Below, in pieces: positions 1-6,175 of a stretch of 7,012 nt of DNA (its first letter is position 1; each line of letters opens with the position of its first letter). The notes beneath the pieces are model-generated. The model did not search any database and was not told the DNA's origin. It saw only the letters and a list, made by a program, of their open reading frames with translations. Made by a program: the position numbers and the translations under genes. The stretch comes from JBEAOO01 sp041164825 (GTDB lineage Bacteria; Pseudomonadota; Gammaproteobacteria; Burkholderiales; Burkholderiaceae_C). Location: NCBI GenBank assembly GCA_041164825.1, contig JBEAOO010000109.1, forward strand, positions 1 to 7,012, in the 5' to 3' direction.

Positions 1-890
1 CCGACGCCGCCAATCTGAAGATGATGATCCCCGCCAACCCGGGTGGCGGCTGGGACACCACCGGCCGCGCCATCGGCAAGGCCTTGCAAGACGCCGGTGT
101 GGCCGCCAGCGTCAGCTACGACAACAAGGGCGGCGCGGCCGGCGCCATCGGCCTGGCGCAGTTTGTCAACAGCAGCAAGGGCGACCCGAACGCCATGATG
201 ATGACCGGCGCCGTGATGGTGGGCGGCATCATCACCGGCAAGCCGCCGGTGAACCTGTCGCAGGCCACGCCGCTGGCCCGCATCACCAGCGAATACAACG
301 TGTTTGTGTTGCCCGCCAACTCACCCTACAAGACCATGAAAGACGTGGTCGAGCAGATGAAGAAGGACCCCGGCAGCATCAAGTGGGGCGGCGGTTCGCG
401 CGGATCGACCGAGCACATTGCCGCCGCCATGATCGCCCGCGAAGCCGGCGTTGATCCGGCCAAGATCAACTACGTGGCCTTCCGGGGCGGCGGTGAAGCC
501 ACCGCGGCCATCATCGGCGGCAACGTCACCGTGGGCGGCAGCGGTTACAGCGAATTCGCCGAGTACATCACCACCGGCAAGATGCATGCGATCGCCGTCA
601 CCGCCGACAAACGCCTGAAGGGCTTGGACATTCCGACGCTCAAAGAGCAAGGCCTGAACGTGGTGATCGGCAACTGGCGCGGCGTGTATGGCGCACCGGG
701 CATCACGCCGGCCCAGCGCAAGGCGCTGACCGACATGATCATCAAGGCCACCAAGAGCAAGGGCTGGGCCGAGACGCTGGACAAAAACGGTTGGACGCCA
801 GCGCTGCTGACGGGCCCGGAATTCGACAAGTTCGTCGATGACGAGTTCGCCAGCCTGCGCGCGGTGATGGTCAAGTCCGGGATGCTGTGA
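1..890 (+). CDS. tctC: Tripartite tricarboxylate transporter solute-binding protein TctC (5'-partial)
   Basis: This is the periplasmic solute-binding subunit of a TTT-family transporter. It captures a carboxylate and delivers it to the TctAB membrane pair. The reading frame is already open at base 3, before the first in-frame ATG at 21, so the true start and the signal peptide lie upstream of the window. About 295 residues are visible, against roughly 320-330 for the family. Counting from the ATG at 21, the mature N-terminus carries the family signature PANPGGGWD (4-12). It is followed by the YDNKGGAAGAIG loop (33-44), a first-domain strand ending NVFVLP (93-98), the GGGSRGSTEH loop (123-132), the YVAFRGGGEA pocket segment (151-160), and NWRGVYGAPGITP (218-230), typical of the C-terminal lobe. 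The family identification is firm. The substrate (citrate, another di- or tricarboxylate, or an aromatic acid) cannot be read from sequence, because Burkholderiales carry many paralogues. It is the first gene visible in a tctCBA operon, and its stop codon overlaps the tctB start. Confidence 0.93.
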   Translation, partial: DAANLKMMIPANPGGGWDTTGRAIGKALQDAGVAASVSYDNKGGAAGAIGLAQFVNSSKGDPNAMMMTGAVMVGGIITGKPPVNLSQATPLARITSEYNVFVLPANSPYKTMKDVVEQMKKDPGSIKWGGGSRGSTEHIAAAMIAREAGVDPAKINYVAFRGGGEATAAIIGGNVTVGGSGYSEFAEYITTGKMHAIAVTADKRLKGLDIPTLKEQGLNVVIGNWRGVYGAPGITPAQRKALTDMIIKATKSKGWAETLDKNGWTPALLTGPEFDKFVDDEFASLRAVMVKSGML

Positions 891-1387
891 TGGCACGCCT
901 GCCTCAAACCGCACTCGGTGCCGCCACGGCGGTGCTCGGTGTGCTGATGGCGGCGGGGGCCACGCAGATCAGCTCCGACGCCGGTTATGCCGGCGTCGGC
1001 CCCAACTTTTTGCCCTGGGTGGTGGGGTTGGCGTTGACGCTGTGTGGCCTGTGGCTGATCTGGGAAGCGCGCACCGGCGGCTACCGCGACATGGAAGAGT
1101 CCTCGGGCGCCGACACGGCGCACTGGCCGGGTTTTGTCTGGGTCTCGGTGGGCCTGCTGGCCAACGCGCTGTTGATCGAGCGCCTGGGCTTCATCCTCAG
1201 CTGCACGCTGTGTTTTGTGCTGGCGGTGCGTGGTTTTCGCTCCGCCGAAGGGCGCACCTCACAGCCTGCGGCCGTCGTCGTCAAAGACGTGGCGGTGGGC
1301 GCGCTGATCGCCGCCCCGGTGTTCTGGATGTTCACCAAGCTGCTCGCCATCAACTTGCCCGGTCTCACGCAAACCGGCTGGCTCTGA
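890..1387 (+). CDS. tctB: Tripartite tricarboxylate transporter small membrane subunit TctB
   Basis: This 165-residue inner-membrane protein is the small, poorly conserved subunit of the TTT transporter and works with TctA and the binding protein TctC. Hydrophobic segments lie at about 8-23, 40-59, 80-96, 98-114 and 133-155, so four or five membrane spans. The short motif GPNFLPW (37-43), just before the second span, is typical of the family, as is a polar loop (60-79) between spans two and three. I chose the ATG at 890 because it overlaps the tctC stop as TGATG, the usual sign of translational coupling. An in-frame GTG at 887 would add only one residue. A partial ribosome site, GGGA at 879-882, lies seven bases upstream. 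The length is normal for the family. Assignment rests on the hydropathy pattern, the motif and the position between tctC and tctA, since TctB sequences diverge quickly. Confidence 0.9.
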   Translation: MARLPQTALGAATAVLGVLMAAGATQISSDAGYAGVGPNFLPWVVGLALTLCGLWLIWEARTGGYRDMEESSGADTAHWPGFVWVSVGLLANALLIERLGFILSCTLCFVLAVRGFRSAEGRTSQPAAVVVKDVAVGALIAAPVFWMFTKLLAINLPGLTQTGWL

Positions 1388-1390
1388 GCC

Positions 1391-1424
1391 GCACACCACG
1401 GGCTGCCTCCAGCGGCCCGTGTGC
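1391..1424 (+). other. Hairpin in the tctB-tctA intergenic gap
   Basis: CACGGGC (1397-1403) and GCCCGTG (1415-1421) form a perfect 7-bp stem with an 11-base loop. With a 3-base bulge the stem can be extended by flanking bases from 1391 and up to 1424. No T-run follows directly, so this is not a convincing intrinsic terminator. It could act as an RNA processing, stability or pausing site that sets the ratio of TctC/TctB to TctA. That role is inference. Confidence 0.4.
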
Positions 1425-1458
1425 TGTGGCCTGAGTTCGAACTTCACGCTCTTTTTCC

Positions 1459-1462
1459 GAGG
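1459..1462 (+). promoter_or_regulatory. Ribosome binding site that fixes the tctA start
   Basis: GAGG lies nine bases upstream of the ATG at 1472. It supports that start over in-frame GTG/TTG codons further upstream, which would add non-conserved residues before the family's usual N-terminus (MDIWNNLLNGF). Confidence 0.6.
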
Positions 1463-1471
1463 CGCTCCTCC

Positions 1472-2956
1472 ATGGACATCTGGAACAACCTGCTGAACGG
1501 TTTCATGACCGCCGGCACCCCCATCAATTTGCTGTGGGCCCTGGTGGGCTGCACCATTGGCACGGCCGTGGGCGTGCTGCCCGGCATTGGCCCGGCCACG
1601 GCCGTGGCCATGCTGCTGCCGATCACCTTGAAGGTCGACCCGACCGCATCGATGATCTTCTTCGCTGGCATCTATTACGGCGCCATGTACGGTGGCTCCA
1701 CCACCTCCATCTTGCTCAATACGCCGGGTGAAGCGGGTTCCATGGTCACCGCCATGGAGGGCAACAAGATGGCCAAGAACGGCCGCGCCGGTGCGGCGCT
1801 GGCCACGGCAGCCATCGGCTCCTTTGTGGCCGGCACCATCGCCACGGTGCTGGTGACACTGTTCGCGCCCACGGTGGCCACCTACGCGGTGCGCCTGGGC
1901 CCGCCCGAATACTTCATGCTGATGGTGCTGGCTTTTTGCACCGTGAGCGCGGTGCTCGGCCAAAGCACGCTGCGCGGGCTGACCGCGCTGTTTGTCGGCC
2001 TGGCACTCGGCTTGGTTGGCATCGACCAGATCACCGCGCAGGCCCGCTACACCGGGGGGGTGCCCGAGCTGATGGACGGCCTGGAAGTGGTGTTGATCGC
2101 AGTGGGCTTGTTTGCGGTGGCCGAGGCCTTGTACGGCGTGATGTACGAGGGCAAGGTGGTCGAGTCTGAGAACAAGATGAGCAAGGTGCACATGACGGCT
2201 GCGGAGTGGAAACGCTCCTGGCCAGCGTGGTTGCGCGCCACCGCCATCGGCTTCCCCTTCGGCACCATACCGGCAGGCGGCAGCGAGATCCCGACCTTTC
2301 TGAGCTACGCGATGGAGAAAAAGCTCTCCAAGCACAAGGAAGAGTTTGGCACCACGGGCGCCATTGAAGGCGTGGCCGGCCCCGAGGCCGCCAACAACGC
2401 CGCCATCACCGCCACGTTGATTCCGTTGCTCACGCTCGGCATCCCCACCTCCAACACCACGGCCATCTTGCTGGGCGCGTTCCAGAACTACGGCATCCAG
2501 CCCGGGCCGCAGCTGTTCCAAACCAATGGCGCGCTGGTGTGGGCGCTGATCGCCTCGCTCTACATCGGCAACGTGATGCTGCTGGTGCTGAACCTGCCGA
2601 TGGTCGGCCTGTGGGTGAAACTGCTGAAGATCCCGAAGCCGCAGCTTTACGCGGGCATCTTGATCTTCGCCACCGTCGGTGTGTATGGCATGCGCCAGTC
2701 CACGTTCGACCTGTTCCTGATGTACGGCATCGGCCTGCTGGGCGTGGTGATGCGGCGTTTCAACTTCCCGACCGCGCCGGTGGTGGTGGGCATGATCCTG
2801 GGCCCGCTGGCCGAGGCGCAAATGCGCAACGCGCTGTCCATTGGCGAGGGCAAGTGGGGCGTGTTCCTGGAGCGGCCGATGTCGCTGGTGCTGCTGGTCA
2901 TCGTGGTCGCGGTGCTGGTGCTGCCGCGACTGCTGCGCCGTCGCGCCGCGGGCTGA
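1472..2956 (+). CDS. tctA: Tripartite tricarboxylate transporter large membrane subunit TctA
   Basis: This 494-residue integral membrane protein is the transport subunit of the TTT system. It is probably driven by the ion gradient and works with TctB and the periplasmic binding protein. The length is normal for TctA (about 500). The protein shows the family's two-fold internal organisation. The first half has GTAVGVLPGIGPATAVAMLLP (30-50) and YYGAMYGGSTTSILLNTPGE (68-87). The second half has FPFGTIPAGGSEIPTFLSYA (261-280), GVAGPEAANNA (300-310) and TLGIPTSNTTAILLGA (321-336). Many hydrophobic spans are visible, for example 18-36, 110-133, 148-163, 168-184, 205-222, 355-382, 392-407, 414-426 and 471-487. 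The C-terminus ends in a basic stretch (LLRRRAAG). The start at ATG 1472 is supported by GAGG at 1459-1462 and by the family N-terminus. It follows tctB by 84 bases and is the last gene of the operon. The family identification is very strong, but the substrate is unknown. Confidence 0.96.
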   Translation: MDIWNNLLNGFMTAGTPINLLWALVGCTIGTAVGVLPGIGPATAVAMLLPITLKVDPTASMIFFAGIYYGAMYGGSTTSILLNTPGEAGSMVTAMEGNKMAKNGRAGAALATAAIGSFVAGTIATVLVTLFAPTVATYAVRLGPPEYFMLMVLAFCTVSAVLGQSTLRGLTALFVGLALGLVGIDQITAQARYTGGVPELMDGLEVVLIAVGLFAVAEALYGVMYEGKVVESENKMSKVHMTAAEWKRSWPAWLRATAIGFPFGTIPAGGSEIPTFLSYAMEKKLSKHKEEFGTTGAIEGVAGPEAANNAAITATLIPLLTLGIPTSNTTAILLGAFQNYGIQPGPQLFQTNGALVWALIASLYIGNVMLLVLNLPMVGLWVKLLKIPKPQLYAGILIFATVGVYGMRQSTFDLFLMYGIGLLGVVMRRFNFPTAPVVVGMILGPLAEAQMRNALSIGEGKWGVFLERPMSLVLLVIVVAVLVLPRLLRRRAAG

Positions 2957-2984
2957 CCTCAGGCGCTTGCCGCCGACACGGCAT

Positions 2985-3017
2985 GGCCGCGGTGCTTCAA
3001 GGCACCGCGGCCTTTCT
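2985..3017 (+). terminator. Intrinsic terminator of the tct operon
   Basis: GGCCGCGGTGC (2985-2995) and GCACCGCGGCC (3002-3012) form a perfect 11-bp GC-rich stem with a 6-base loop, followed by TTTCT on the + strand. It lies 28 bases after the tctA stop and just before the hemH stop on the opposite strand. The T-tail is short. In the hemH direction no T-run follows the hairpin, so that direction is less likely to terminate here. Confidence 0.75.
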
Positions 3018-4117
3018 CATTGCGCGGCGCCCAGTGCCATGGCACGCTGTTTTTGCGCAGCGCGCTCAGCCGCATCGCCGGGCGCATGCGTGGGCCAGCC
3101 ACCCAGCTCGCGCAACGCGATGTCGGCCAGCGCCTGCGTCCAGGCCGGGTGGTCGTTCAGGCAAGGGATGTAGTGGAACTGCTCGCCGCCTGCCGCCTTG
3201 AAGGCATGCTGTGCTTCTTGGCTGATTTCTTCCAGCGTCTCCAGGCAATCGGCAGGGAACCCGGGGCAAAACACATCGACCTTCTTGAGCCCGGCCTGGG
3301 CCAGCGCCACGAGTGTGGGTTCGGTGTAGGGCTGCAGCCATTCGGCCTTGCCAAAGCGGCTTTGAAAAGTGACTTGCACCTGTTCTTTGCCCAGGCCCAG
3401 CGCCTCGGCCAGCAGGCGGCCGGTCTTGAGGCATTCGCAGTGGTAAGGGTCGCCCAGCATCAGCGTACGTTGGGGCACACCGTGAAAACTCAGCACCAGT
3501 TTGTCGCCCCGGCCGTGGCTGGCCCAGTGCTCGCGTACGCGGGTGGACAGTGCCTGGATGTAGCCGCTGTCATCGTGATACCGGTTCACAAAACGGAAGG
3601 CGGGCAGGGCGCGCACCTTCAGGCCCCAATGGGCAATGGCGTCAAACAAGCTGGCGGTGGTGGTGCCCGAGTATTGCGGGTAAAGCGGCAGCATCAAGAT
3701 TCGCTCGTGGCCCTGGGCTTTGAGTTCATCCAGCACCTGCGGCATGGCGGGCGAGCCGTAGCGCATGGCGTGGCGCACGGTGACGTGGTGGCCGGCGTCG
3801 TTCAGACGCTGTTGCAGCGCCTGCGCTTGCGCGACGGTCCAGACCATCAATGGCGAGCCTTGGGCGGTCCAGACGCTGGCGTATTTGGCGGCTGATTTGG
3901 CGGGGCGCACGCGCAAGATGATGCCGTGCAGAATCAGCCACCAAATGGGCCGCGGGATTTCGACCACACGGCCGTCGCTCAAAAACTCGCCCAGATAGCG
4001 GCGCAGCGCGCTGGCCGTGGGCGCATCGGGTGTGCCGAGGTTGCACAACAGAATGGCGGTGCCGCTGTGGGCGCGGGGGGTGCCGTGGTCGTGGCGGGGT
4101 TCAGTGCGAAAACGCAT
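3017..4117 (-). CDS. hemH: Ferrochelatase (protoheme ferro-lyase) HemH
   Basis: HemH inserts Fe2+ into protoporphyrin IX, the last step of protoheme synthesis, in the cytoplasm or at the inner membrane face. The 366-residue product shows family motifs in order: AILLCNLGTPDAP (21-33), RRYLGEFLSDGRVVEIP (39-55), the VWTAQGSPL loop (82-90), MRYGSP (118-123), LPLYPQYSGTTTAS (143-156), LSFHGVPQR (209-217) with the catalytic His212, GDPYHCECLKT (222-232), TFQSRFGKAEWLQPYTEP (250-267), and CPGFPADCLETLEEI (284-298) with the conserved acidic residues. The protein is longer than the E. coli enzyme (320 aa), as is common in betaproteobacteria. An open frame continues upstream to 4543, but I chose the ATG at 4117 because homologues begin with a similar MxFRxEP sequence and the upstream residues look like antisense to the next gene. 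No clear Shine-Dalgarno sequence precedes this ATG. The charged, alanine-rich C-terminus (about 347-366) is a variable tail. The gene is divergent from the phosphatase gene and convergent with the tct operon. Confidence 0.96.
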   Translation of the reverse strand: MRFRTEPRHDHGTPRAHSGTAILLCNLGTPDAPTASALRRYLGEFLSDGRVVEIPRPIWWLILHGIILRVRPAKSAAKYASVWTAQGSPLMVWTVAQAQALQQRLNDAGHHVTVRHAMRYGSPAMPQVLDELKAQGHERILMLPLYPQYSGTTTASLFDAIAHWGLKVRALPAFRFVNRYHDDSGYIQALSTRVREHWASHGRGDKLVLSFHGVPQRTLMLGDPYHCECLKTGRLLAEALGLGKEQVQVTFQSRFGKAEWLQPYTEPTLVALAQAGLKKVDVFCPGFPADCLETLEEISQEAQHAFKAAGGEQFHYIPCLNDHPAWTQALADIALRELGGWPTHAPGDAAERAAQKQRAMALGAAQ

Positions 4118-4154
4118 GGGGCAGGGCAGGGAGCGGGCAAGATGGCGCGGCGCG

Positions 4155-4160
4155 ATTATC
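4155..4160 (-). promoter_or_regulatory. Possible -10 element for hemH
   Basis: On the - strand, GATAAT (five of six bases match TATAAT) sits 37 bases upstream of the hemH ATG, within the 112-base divergent region 4118-4229. I could not find a good -35 hexamer at the expected spacing, so this is only a candidate. Confidence 0.25.
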
Positions 4161-4229
4161 CGTGCCTGTGTGGTGGGCGGCGCGCTGCGGTGCGGCCTAC
4201 TGTGCCGATGACACGCGACAATCTGCACC

Positions 4230-4925
4230 ATGCCTCTCGCCCGCATCACCGCCCTCACGCTCGACCTCGACGACACACTGTGGCCCATCGCCCCCGTGAT
4301 CCAACGCGCCGAAAGCACGCTGCACGCTTGGCTGAGCCAGCACGCGCCGCACACCGCCGCCTTGCACGATGTGGCTGGCCTGCGCAGCCTGCGCGACCAG
4401 GTGGCCGCCGACCGCCCCGACCTGGCCCATGACCTGACCGCCGTGCGCCTGGAGGGCACCCGGCTGGCGCTACTGGCGGCGGGCGACGATCCAGCCCTGG
4501 CCGCGCCTGCGTTCGAGGCCTTCATCGCCGCGCGCCACGACATTGTTTTTTACGACGATGCGCTGCCAGCGCTGCGGCGTTTGGCGGCACGCTACCCGCT
4601 GCTGGCGGTGAGCAATGGCAATGCCGATTTGCGCCGCGTGGGCCTGGGAGACTACTTTGTGGGCAGCTTGAGCGCGCGCGACTTTGGGGTGGCCAAACCC
4701 GATCCGCGCATTTTTGAAGAAGCCTGCCGTCGGCTCGGCCACCCGCCGGCGCAGGTGCTGCATGTGGGCGACGACGTGCGCCTGGACGTGATGGGTGCGC
4801 AGCGTGCCGGTTTGCCCGCAGCGTGGATTCAGCGCCCTGACCACCACGCGCCCCCCGTGCGCCCCGAGGCGCCCGTGCACCACTACACCGATTTGCAGGC
4901 GCTGGCCGACGCGCTGGGCTGCTGA
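4230..4925 (+). CDS. HAD-superfamily phosphatase, YigB-like
   Basis: This is a cytoplasmic phosphatase of the haloacid dehalogenase superfamily, 231 residues long. All four core motifs are present: motif I LDLDDTLW with Asp12 (nucleophile), Asp14 and Thr16; motif II LLAVSNGN with Ser128; motif III Lys156 in GVAKPDPRIF; and motif IV HVGDDVRLD with Asp181/Asp182 and Asp186 for Mg2+. A helical cap of about 90 residues lies between motifs I and II. From memory, the start (RITALTLDLDDTL), the NGNADL..GLGDYF stretch and the LHVGDD segment resemble E. coli YigB. YigB can dephosphorylate 5-amino-6-(5-phospho-D-ribitylamino)uracil in riboflavin synthesis and also acts on FMN and other sugar phosphates. 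The superfamily is certain, but the substrate is an inference. The ATG at 4230 has no visible Shine-Dalgarno sequence. GACAAT at 4217-4222 lies so close that a leaderless message is possible. The gene is divergent from hemH and ends 16 bases from the converging cyclase gene. Confidence 0.9.
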   Translation: MPLARITALTLDLDDTLWPIAPVIQRAESTLHAWLSQHAPHTAALHDVAGLRSLRDQVAADRPDLAHDLTAVRLEGTRLALLAAGDDPALAAPAFEAFIAARHDIVFYDDALPALRRLAARYPLLAVSNGNADLRRVGLGDYFVGSLSARDFGVAKPDPRIFEEACRRLGHPPAQVLHVGDDVRLDVMGAQRAGLPAAWIQRPDHHAPPVRPEAPVHHYTDLQALADALGC

Positions 4926-4933
4926 ATCGCTCA

Positions 4934-4960
4934 GCGGCCGCTCACACCGTGGGCGGCCGC
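4934..4960. repeat. Paired GCGGCCGC palindromes between convergent genes
   Basis: The 8-base palindrome GCGGCCGC occurs at 4934-4941 and again at 4953-4960, so the two copies can pair as an 8-bp stem with an 11-base loop. It spans the gap between the phosphatase stop and the cyclase stop and includes the last codons of the cyclase gene. There is no T-run, so it is at best a weak or factor-assisted bidirectional terminator. Confidence 0.4.
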
Positions 4961-5898
4961 CGTGGCTCAGCGCCCGAGGGGCGGATGATCTCGAAGCTCA
5001 CGCAAGGCGCCGTCACATCCAGCGGCTTGCTGCCCAGGCCAATCACGCCGCTGCCATGCAGCGTGCAGGTGCCGCGCCTCAGGCTCACCACGGCCGAGTC
5101 GCCACTGAAGCGCACAAAACTGCCATTGAAGCTCAGGTCTGTGAGCTGAAACGCCCCACCGTGCCAATCGATGCGGGCGTGCGCGCGCGAGACGCGGTTG
5201 TCGTTGATGCAGTAAGTGGAGTCCTGGCTGCGGCCCAGCACCACGGGCAGGTTTTGTCCGGTGAACTCACGCGTGATGTCGAGCCAAGACAGGCGGATGG
5301 TTTCCGGATCTTGCGCGCGCGACTCATCGGCATAGCCAGCCGTGACCGTGTCGCCCGTTCGGTAGTTCTCCAGCACATACACATGCACGGGCTCATTGCG
5401 CCCGCGCAGTTGCACCTTGTTGAGGCTGCGCAGACGGCGGCGGTCACCCACGCCCAGTTCACGTTGCACGGCCAAGGTGAGCAGCGTTTCGTTGTCACTC
5501 GCGTGCTCAATCAAGCGGGCGGCCACGTTGACGGCATCGCCAAAGTAGTCGCCCGACATCTGCACCATCTCACCATGGTCCATGCCTATCTGCAGCTTGA
5601 AGACCAGGGTGTGGCCGTCCACGGTGAGCGCACGCACCTCGCGCATCGCGAAGTGCTCCAGCGCTTGGTGCATTTGGCTGGCGGCGGCCATGGCATCGGC
5701 AGGGCGTTGAAAAATCGCCATTAAACCGTCGCCCAGCGTCTTCACCACACGGCCGTCGTGGGCGGAGACCTGGGGCTTGAGCTGCCCCAAGCACTGGCTG
5801 ATCAACGCGCTGGCTTGCGAGTTGCCCAAGGTCTCATAGAGCGAGGTGCTGCCGCGAAGGTCGGCAAACAGAACAGTGCGCTCAAGGACTTGCGACAT
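4942..5898 (-). CDS. Class III adenylate/guanylate cyclase with C-terminal FHA domain
   Basis: This is a 318-residue soluble protein with no signal peptide or membrane span. The N-terminal domain (about 5-178) is a class III nucleotide cyclase, making cAMP or possibly cGMP from the triphosphate. Metal-binding Asp13 lies in LFADLRGST and Asp57 in TLGDG. The likely base-contacting pair is Lys53 (VVKTLGDG) and Asp117 (SGDYFG), a combination that favours ATP. Transition-state Asn124 and Arg128 lie in DAVNVAARL. The domain ends with NEPVHVYVLE (168-177), the usual closing strand. A linker (about 179-214) leads to an FHA domain (about 215-305), which binds phosphothreonine peptides. Its signature residues are present: Gly222-Arg223, Ser237 and His240 in VSRAH, and Asn258-Gly259 in DLSFNGSFV. 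The protein probably has its activity or location set by a phosphorylated partner, but no Ser/Thr kinase gene is in the window. The ATG at 5898 starts directly at the conserved domain; no strong ribosome site is seen. It lies downstream of rpoD on the same strand, separated from it by a terminator. Confidence 0.92.
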   Translation of the reverse strand: MSQVLERTVLFADLRGSTSLYETLGNSQASALISQCLGQLKPQVSAHDGRVVKTLGDGLMAIFQRPADAMAAASQMHQALEHFAMREVRALTVDGHTLVFKLQIGMDHGEMVQMSGDYFGDAVNVAARLIEHASDNETLLTLAVQRELGVGDRRRLRSLNKVQLRGRNEPVHVYVLENYRTGDTVTAGYADESRAQDPETIRLSWLDITREFTGQNLPVVLGRSQDSTYCINDNRVSRAHARIDWHGGAFQLTDLSFNGSFVRFSGDSAVVSLRRGTCTLHGSGVIGLGSKPLDVTAPCVSFEIIRPSGAEPRRPPTV

Positions 5899-5952
5899 GC
5901 GGGTCGGGGCAGGGCGGCAGGATAGGGTGTGTGAAGTTTAACGCGCGCCCAG

Positions 5953-5982
5953 AAAAAACCCCGGCGCGAGGGCCGGGGTTTT
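5953..5982 (-). terminator. Intrinsic terminator downstream of rpoD
   Basis: AAAACCCCGGC (5955-5965) and GCCGGGGTTTT (5972-5982) form a perfect 11-bp stem with a 6-base loop. On the - strand it is followed by a run of six T (5958-5953), making a textbook terminator for transcripts from rpoD. On the + strand only four T follow, part of the stem itself, so it could also work in reverse, but no + strand gene lies just upstream. Confidence 0.88.
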
Positions 5983-6075
5983 GGATGCTGTGGCGGCGTT
6001 GCCGATCCTGGGCTCTGGCAAAGCGATCGGTTCACACATTGGGCAAATGCTTGCGCAATTTGTCGCCGCACCGCA

Positions 6076-6137
6076 AGCCCGCTCACGCGAGCCACGGCCC
6101 CGGCCAACCTTTACAGCTTGTCCAGGCACGTGCGCAT
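6076..6137 (-). pseudogene. Degenerate duplicate of the rpoD 3' end and flank
   Basis: Bases 6076-6136 match 6176-6236 at 54 of 61 positions, with no gap and an offset of exactly 100 bp (hand alignment). Read on the - strand, 6137-6111 gives MRTCLDKL-stop, against LRTYLDNL-stop at the true end of rpoD, with codon changes TAC to TGC and AAC to AAG. About 35 bases after the stop codon are also duplicated. Homology ends abruptly before 6137 on the rpoD side and fades near 6071, possibly continuing with a small gap to about 6059, on the other side. It is out of frame with rpoD and too short to be a gene. It is best read as a fossil tandem duplication or recombination footprint. Confidence 0.75.
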
Positions 6138-6175
6138 TTTTGGCTGCGCCGCAAGCTGCGTTGCCGCTGCGCGGC

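Noticed and set aside
1259..2821. Very long open frame (520 codons) on the - strand opposite tctB/tctA
   Set aside because: The translation is rich in His, Gln, Arg and Gly with no recognisable domain, as expected for the antisense of a GC-rich gene. The + strand tctA is unmistakable.
3020..3895. Open frame of 291 codons on the + strand opposite hemH
   Set aside because: Low-complexity translation with no recognised family; it is a shadow of hemH.
4118..4543. N-terminal extension of the hemH frame by 142 codons
   Set aside because: The extra residues do not resemble ferrochelatase, mostly lie opposite the phosphatase gene, and homologues start at the position of the ATG at 4117.
4795..5724. 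Open frame of 309 codons on the + strand across the phosphatase end and the cyclase gene
   Set aside because: It overlaps two well-supported genes, has no recognisable motif, and shows shadow-type composition.
5899..5953. Promoter for the cyclase gene
   Set aside because: TATCCT and TAAACT on the - strand are weak -10 candidates, and neither has a -35 hexamer at 16-18 bases, so I did not list one.
5984..6040. tRNA-like impression (GGTTCA stretch near an inverted repeat)
   Set aside because: No cloverleaf, acceptor stem or anticodon arm could be fitted on either strand.
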